From: Candidatus Brocadiaceae bacterium
GTDB lineage: Bacteria > Planctomycetota > Brocadiia > Brocadiales > Bathyanammoxibiaceae
Length of the DNA stretch: 8,482 nt
Assembly (NCBI GenBank): GCA_030018855.1
Contig: JASEHG010000080.1
Location: 1-8,482 of the forward strand
Direction of reading: 5' to 3'
Below, one piece after another: positions 5,138-8,482 of this stretch. A model generated the notes under the pieces. That model ran no database searches and was not told the DNA's origin. It saw only the letters and a list, made by a program, of their open reading frames with translations. The position numbers and the translations under genes are program-made. Each line of letters starts with the position of its first letter. Position 1 is the stretch's first letter.

Positions 5138-6219
5138 GACAGTCTAGACAGTGGCAATATCCTACTCAAGGCGGAAGCGAGTGCCTCCTGTCCCCGTGTT
5201 ATCCTCATCTCTATCCTTAGGGCAAAAAAGGAAAGGGGCCAATTATTGTCTTGTAGGGGCGTATTGCTATACACTCCTACGAGCTTTACCCTATCCTTAC
5301 AAGTAGTAACAATGGCCTCTGCCCCTCGCCCAGTGGCCTCTGACGCTAATTCCTTACATTCCTCTGGAGTATAGTGGTGATGGTCTGAGAAGCTCTTAAA
5401 CCCCACCACGTCAGCCCCCAGGGACTGGAGGGTCTTTTCAAAGGAGGTGGGGTTACCCAGACCGCAGAAGGCAAAGGTCTTCTTCCCATTAAGGTACGAG
5501 ACCTCCACACGGTTACCGTTCATGCCCTCTAGATAGAGCGGGTGATGCACCGTCTCTATAATGGGGGTTGAACTGCTTAGACGCAGGAGGTGTCCTTTTA
5601 TATCCTGGAGTCTCTCCGGGGGACATAAGTTGGTTCTGGACAGAACGAAGAGCCCTGCCCGCTTGAGGCTGGAAAGAGGCTCCCTGAGTGTGCCTGCCGG
5701 GAGCAGGTGGCCACTTCCGAAGGGTGACAGGGTATCAATGACCACGATATCCAGGTCTCTAGCTAATCCCAGGTGCTGGAATCCATCATCAAGGAGGAGG
5801 CATTGGGGGTGGAACTCCTCCATAGCCGTCCTGGCGCTGGCCAACCTGTCCTTTCCCAGTAGAAAAGGTACGTGTGGAAGCCTCTCTCGGAATTCCATAA
5901 ACTCATCGCTTGTACCGTTAGTGCCCGCATAGCCCCTGCTAAGGATAGCCACCTTCTTCCCACGTTCGGTCAAGAACCTGGCCAGGAACTCTATAAGGGG
6001 CGTCTTACCGGTGCCCCCTAAAGTAATATTGCCAACACTGATGACAGGGAGGGGCAATCTTACCGTGGGGAGTAGGCCATGGCGATAAAGTAGACCCCTT
6101 GTCCACAAGATGCCTCCGTAGAGATACGAGGCCGGTCTCAGGGCGTTCAGGGTTACAAAGGCGGCTGCCCCCCCTCTCCGTCCGCTGGCGATAGAAAGGT
6201 AAAGTTCCCTGGTTTCCAT
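5134..6219 (-). CDS. lpxK: Tetraacyldisaccharide 4'-kinase
   Basis: Phosphorylates the 4' position of the tetraacylated lipid A disaccharide, giving lipid IVA; a monotopic inner-membrane enzyme. Seen from ATG 6219 (361 aa): an N-terminal YLSIASGRRGG and a hydrophobic/amphipathic helix (about 18-45) likely to contact the membrane; Walker A VGNITLGGTGKTP (62-74); SRGYAG (94-99); SDE (104-106); LLLDDGFQH (141-149, Walker B-like); HLLPAGTLREPLSSL; and SDHHHYTPEE in the C-terminal half. Length fits the family. The reading frame is open to an ATG at 6306, but those 29 codons run across the palindrome at 6232-6246 and resemble no LpxK N-terminus, so the shorter form is preferred, although it lacks a clear ribosome site. 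Its stop overlaps the next gene (GTGA), and a 138-nt gap separates it from the HNH gene. Confidence 0.93.
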   Translation of the reverse strand: METRELYLSIASGRRGGAAAFVTLNALRPASYLYGGILWTRGLLYRHGLLPTVRLPLPVISVGNITLGGTGKTPLIEFLARFLTERGKKVAILSRGYAGTNGTSDEFMEFRERLPHVPFLLGKDRLASARTAMEEFHPQCLLLDDGFQHLGLARDLDIVVIDTLSPFGSGHLLPAGTLREPLSSLKRAGLFVLSRTNLCPPERLQDIKGHLLRLSSSTPIIETVHHPLYLEGMNGNRVEVSYLNGKKTFAFCGLGNPTSFEKTLQSLGADVVGFKSFSDHHHYTPEECKELASEATGRGAEAIVTTCKDRVKLVGVYSNTPLQDNNWPLSFFALRIEMRITRGQEALASALSRILPLSRLS

Positions 6220-6231
6220 CTGGGTTGGTAG

Positions 6232-6246
6232 CCCGCCTGAGGCGGG
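6232..6246. repeat. CCCGCCTGAGGCGGG palindrome upstream of lpxK
   Basis: A perfect 7-bp-arm palindrome, a GC-enriched variant of the window's TCCGCCTGAGGCGGA motif. It lies 12 nt upstream of the preferred lpxK ATG, where a stem-loop in the mRNA could affect ribosome access. Confidence 0.75.
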
Positions 6247-6337
6247 TTGGCCCTGTGCCGTATTGGTACGGGGCTGGTGCCTTAAGCTGCGTCCTTCAAG
6301 CTGCATGTGTCAAACCGAAAAGTCACCTCGGAAGGCC

Positions 6338-6354
6338 GTAGGCAATCTGCCTAC
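6338..6354. repeat. Stem-loop just after the HNH stop
   Basis: GTAGGCA-ATC-TGCCTAC, a perfect 7-bp stem with a 3-nt loop, 3 nt after the HNH stop codon in the direction of transcription. There is no T-run after it, so it is more likely an mRNA-processing or stability element, or chance, than a terminator. Confidence 0.4.
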
Positions 6355-6357
6355 TCC

Positions 6358-6990
6358 CTACTTAAGAGGTACTGACCAGTATGCGTGGTCAAGGAACTGT
6401 TTCCAGGAGCGGTATTTTCCTGAGTTTAGCTTGAGAGTGAGTATAGGACTGTGCTTTGGCACAAAGGGCTTGCGTATGAGTTTAATACCGGCCTCATCTG
6501 GAGTACGGCCTCCCTTGCGCTTATTGCATTCGGTGCAGGCGCAGACCACGTTAGTCCAGCTAGTTTTACCTCCACGGGAACGGGGGGTGACATGGTCAAG
6601 ACTGAGTTCGTAGGTAGAGAACCTGCACCCGCAATACTGACAGCGGTTCTCGTCCCTGGCAAAGATATTCCTGCGGTTGAATTTTATCCCCCATCGGGGG
6701 ACCTTGTCATAAAAGAGGTGGCGAATAATCCTGGGTGCTGGTATCTCCAGAGAGACCGACCTGATCCAATCGTGGTCTTCTTCAGGCAGACCAAGCCCTG
6801 TCTTGAGCAGGGAGACGTCTTTCCAGGTCTCCATGGTATAGGAGGCAAATTTCTCCTCATCTACTAACACCACCTCCGCAGAGTTCTTGTAGAGGAGCGT
6901 AAAGGCCCTCCTTACGCTGACCACGTTCATGGCCATAAAGAACTTATTCAGTACCAGTACGCTGGAGTCCAAACTACTTGCTACTTCCAT
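6358..6990 (-). CDS. HNH endonuclease family protein
   Basis: A 210-aa stand-alone protein with a zinc-ribbon HNH nuclease domain; substrate unknown. Seen: an N-terminal domain (about 7-110: SSVLVLNKFFMAMNVVSVRR, then VPRWGIKFNRRNIFARD) typical of the HNH proteins that begin with VLNK and a DNA-contacting basic segment. The HNH core follows: C117-x2-C120 (CQYC), the catalytic D132-H133 (LSLDHVTPRSRGG), N147 (TNVV) and C152-x2-C155 (CTEC), then NKRKGGRTPDEA. All key residues are present, so it should be active. ATG 6990 follows the leuB stop by 12 nt, with GAGGT 9 nt before it. No intron, methyltransferase or restriction partner lies nearby. It appears to be a resident of the operon rather than a mobile intron nuclease; its role there is unknown. 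Confidence 0.88.
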   Translation of the reverse strand: MEVASSLDSSVLVLNKFFMAMNVVSVRRAFTLLYKNSAEVVLVDEEKFASYTMETWKDVSLLKTGLGLPEEDHDWIRSVSLEIPAPRIIRHLFYDKVPRWGIKFNRRNIFARDENRCQYCGCRFSTYELSLDHVTPRSRGGKTSWTNVVCACTECNKRKGGRTPDEAGIKLIRKPFVPKHSPILTLKLNSGKYRSWKQFLDHAYWSVPLK

Positions 6991-7002
6991 AAGGTTGAAA
7001 CC

Positions 7003-8151
7003 TCAAACTGCCTCCGCTACCATGTCTCCCACCTCCTGGGTGGAATAGCCCATCTTGCCGGCCTCCAGACCTTTTAGCCTCTCTGAGGTGGTCTTCTTGA
7101 CGGCCTCTTCCACGGCACCGGCCGCCTGGGTCTCTCCCAGGTGTTCCAGCATCATGGCACAGGCACAGATGGCCGCCAGTGGATTAGCCACGCCTTTACC
7201 TGCATATTTGGGGGCCGAACCTCCGATAGGTTCAAACATGGAGACCCCGGCAGGATTTATGTTCCCTCCAGCGGCTATACCTAACCCCCCCTGGAGCATG
7301 GCCCCAAGGTCTGTGATTATGTCCCCGAACATGTTGTCCGTCACTATCACGTCAAAGCGTTCAGGGTTTTTGACCATCCACATGCACGTGGCATCTACAT
7401 GGGCATAATCAGTGGTAACGTCGGCATATTCCCTGGCTACCTCATTAAATACCCTCATCCATAAGTCGTGGGCATAGTTAAGTACGTTGGTCTTCCCGCA
7501 AAAGAGGAGCTTCTTCTCTTTGCCCCTTTTTCTAGTGAACTCAAAGGCGTAGCGTATGCACCGCTCCACCCCTGCACGGGTATTCACGGACTCCTGTATA
7601 GCCACCTCCTGGGGCGTCCCCTTTTTAAGGAAACCCCCTGAGCCTACGTATAACCCCTCGGTGTTCTCCCTGATTACGACAAAATCTATGTCTTCAGGGC
7701 CTTTATCTTTTAAGATACAGTTTACGCCAGGATAAAGCTTTACTGGGCGTAGGTTTATGTACTGGTCCAGTTCAAACCGTATCTTGAGGAGTAACCCTCG
7801 TTCTAGTATCCCTGGGGCTACGTCTGGATGCCCTACCGAACCCATGTATATGGCATCGCAATGCCTCAGCTCCTCCAGTACTGAATCTGGCAGGGTCTCC
7901 TTTGTCCTCAGATAGCGGTCGCCGCCCAGGTCATAATTGACCCGTTCGCACTTAAACCCGTCTTTCAATGAGACGGCCTCAAGGGCCTTCAGACCCTCCC
8001 TGATTACCTCAGGCCCTATCCCGTCCCCTGGGATTACTGCGATGCGGTAGCACCGCTGTCCCTGCACCTTGCTGGTGTGGGGCTGGCGTTTAGGGGGACG
8101 GTGAGGGTCGTTTCTCTCTTGTACAGCCAGGCGTCTATGTGTCCGTTCCAA
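7003..8151 (-). CDS. leuB: 3-isopropylmalate dehydrogenase-type decarboxylating dehydrogenase (LeuB type 2)
   Basis: Oxidative decarboxylation of 3-isopropylmalate to the leucine 2-keto precursor is the likeliest role; cytoplasmic dimer. Seen: VIPGDGIGPEV (39-49); a segment GILERGLLLKIRFELDQYI with LRP following, carrying the substrate-binding arginines in the manner of LeuB type 2; VIRENTEGLYVG; GKTNVL with the catalytic lysine; TDNMFGDIITDLGAML with the metal-binding aspartates; and FEPIGGSAPKYAGKG near 306-319. At the cofactor-specificity position it has Lys315-Tyr316 where NAD-dependent LeuB proteins usually have Asp-Ile. The frame opens with TTG 8151, preceded by GAGGA with 4 nt spacing and a promoter further up, adding about 34 basic, proline-rich residues before the family's usual start. 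GTG 8067 is the alternative start. Isocitrate, homoisocitrate or tartrate dehydrogenase activity cannot be excluded. First gene of the block. Confidence 0.88.
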   Translation of the reverse strand: MERTHRRLAVQERNDPHRPPKRQPHTSKVQGQRCYRIAVIPGDGIGPEVIREGLKALEAVSLKDGFKCERVNYDLGGDRYLRTKETLPDSVLEELRHCDAIYMGSVGHPDVAPGILERGLLLKIRFELDQYINLRPVKLYPGVNCILKDKGPEDIDFVVIRENTEGLYVGSGGFLKKGTPQEVAIQESVNTRAGVERCIRYAFEFTRKRGKEKKLLFCGKTNVLNYAHDLWMRVFNEVAREYADVTTDYAHVDATCMWMVKNPERFDVIVTDNMFGDIITDLGAMLQGGLGIAAGGNINPAGVSMFEPIGGSAPKYAGKGVANPLAAICACAMMLEHLGETQAAGAVEEAVKKTTSERLKGLEAGKMGYSTQEVGDMVAEAV

Positions 8152-8155
8152 GGGT

Positions 8156-8160
8156 TCCTC
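8156..8160 (-). promoter_or_regulatory. Ribosome binding site supporting the TTG start of leuB
   Basis: GAGGA 4 nt before TTG 8151. The alternative GTG 8067 has only a weak AGCAAG-like stretch in front of it, which favours the longer protein. Confidence 0.45.
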
Positions 8161-8183
8161 GTAGTAAAGCCTTTTAACTGATT

Positions 8184-8212
8184 AGTTTAACAGGGATTAA
8201 ATTTATTTGCAA
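8184..8212 (-). promoter_or_regulatory. Putative sigma70-type promoter of the operon
   Basis: On the minus strand, TTGCAA (8207-8212, 4/6 to the -35 consensus), a 17-nt AT-rich spacer, and TAAACT (8184-8189, 4/6 to the -10 consensus). Transcription would begin near 8177, leaving a leader of about 26 nt to TTG 8151 with GAGGA at 8156-8160. It is the only promoter-like pair I found upstream of leuB. Confidence 0.5.
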
Positions 8213-8230
8213 GAGGTAACCCAATAGGCA

Positions 8231-8345
8231 GTAGCCGCAGGCTGTAGTCGCAGGCTTTAGCCTGCGTAAGTTGCGCAAGTAGAATACGCAACCTAAAGGC
8301 TTTCCGTCTCAGGCGGATGAGTTCAGCCGAAACGGTTGCGGCTAC
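8231..8345. repeat. Composite hairpin element upstream of the operon promoter
   Basis: Outer arms GTAGCCGCA (8231-8239) and TGCGGCTAC (8337-8345) enclose CGCAGGCTTTAGCCTGCG (8249-8265 region), GTAGAATACGCAACCTAAAGG (part of 8279-8299), and TCCGTCTCAGGCGGA (8303-8317, one mismatch to the palindrome). It is the same family as the array at 1701-1851 but in the opposite orientation. It starts about 20 nt upstream of the -35 box. Confidence 0.75.
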
Positions 8346-8358
8346 TGAAACTTGAATT

Positions 8359-8482
8359 GAGACCTCTGAAAAAGTTTGTATGGGCTTTAGTTTCCCCCTC
8401 CCTTGAGGGGAGGGGGAAGGGGGAGGGTGATTAAGTTTAATGTCCCCTCTAACACACCCCCTGCCCCCTCTTAAAAGAGGGG
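8359..8482. repeat. Element end plus pyrimidine-rich hairpins running off the window
   Basis: GAGACCTCTGAAAAAGT (8359-8375) matches the left terminal repeat of the 4572 element at 16/17. It is followed by a C-rich/G-rich hairpin (about 8391-8418) and CCCCTCTT-AA-AAGAGGGG (8465-8482), preceded by AACACACCCCC. No gene is visible in 8213-8482. Confidence 0.65.

Noticed and set aside
4889..5374. 161-codon plus-strand frame across the lpxK/ykgJ-like overlap
   Set aside because: It is antisense to two genes with recognisable motifs and has no homology signals of its own.
6308..6313. Perfect TTGACA on the minus strand upstream of lpxK
   Set aside because: No acceptable -10 hexamer lies 15-19 nt downstream, so an internal promoter is not supported by sequence.

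Overview
The window holds one compact, co-directional gene block on the minus strand, flanked on both sides by non-coding DNA packed with short palindromic repeats. Reading with transcription (from the right end leftwards) the genes are: a LeuB-type 3-isopropylmalate dehydrogenase, a small HNH endonuclease, LpxK (lipid A 4'-kinase), a small cysteine-cluster (YkgJ-like) protein, GmhA, GmhB, a B12-binding-domain radical SAM protein, and a WaaF-type heptosyltransferase. A plausible sigma70-like promoter lies just upstream of leuB (8184-8212). A hairpin followed by a T-run lies 8 nt after the waaF stop (523-592), so the whole block could be one transcript.

The organism is a Gram-negative bacterium making lipid A and a heptose-containing LPS core: LpxK phosphorylates the lipid A disaccharide, GmhA and GmhB make ADP-heptose precursors, and WaaF adds heptose to the core. 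The other pathway genes (hldE/hldD, waaA, waaC) are not in this window. The LpxK N-terminus (YLSIASGRRGG) and the general style of WaaF and the HNH protein recall planctomycete (for example Brocadiales-like) proteins from memory. That is a tentative inference, not something the sequence proves. The repeats (TCCGCCTCAGGCGGA, the CATTCTGAGCGAAGCGAAGAATCT-like motif in its hairpin, CGCAACCTTTAGGTTGCG) are of the kind that proliferates in many environmental genomes.

Layout: 1-600, repeats and the operon terminator with no gene; 601-1671 waaF; 1672-1855 repeat array; 1856-3373 radical SAM; 3370-3942 gmhB; 3954-4520 gmhA; 4521-4657 gap holding most of an inverted-repeat element; 4658-5137 ykgJ-like; 5134-6219 lpxK; 6220-6357 gap with a palindrome; 6358-6990 HNH; 7003-8151 leuB; 8152-8482 promoter and repeats.

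The most interesting signal is how the repeats interact with the operon. Four of the seven gene junctions are tight (4-nt overlaps or 11-12 nt gaps) and repeat-free. The other three are 137-184 nt gaps and each carries repeats. At the radical SAM/waaF junction a roughly 22-bp sequence, encoding the end of the radical SAM protein and the ribosome binding site of waaF, is duplicated on both sides of the inserted hairpins, so both genes stayed intact. Elsewhere the same palindrome lies in-frame inside the radical SAM gene and supplies the stop codon and an 18-residue tail of the ykgJ-like gene. I saw no clear sign of a wholly new multi-gene system; the gene complement is mostly housekeeping, with three uncharacterised passengers (HNH, YkgJ-like, radical SAM).
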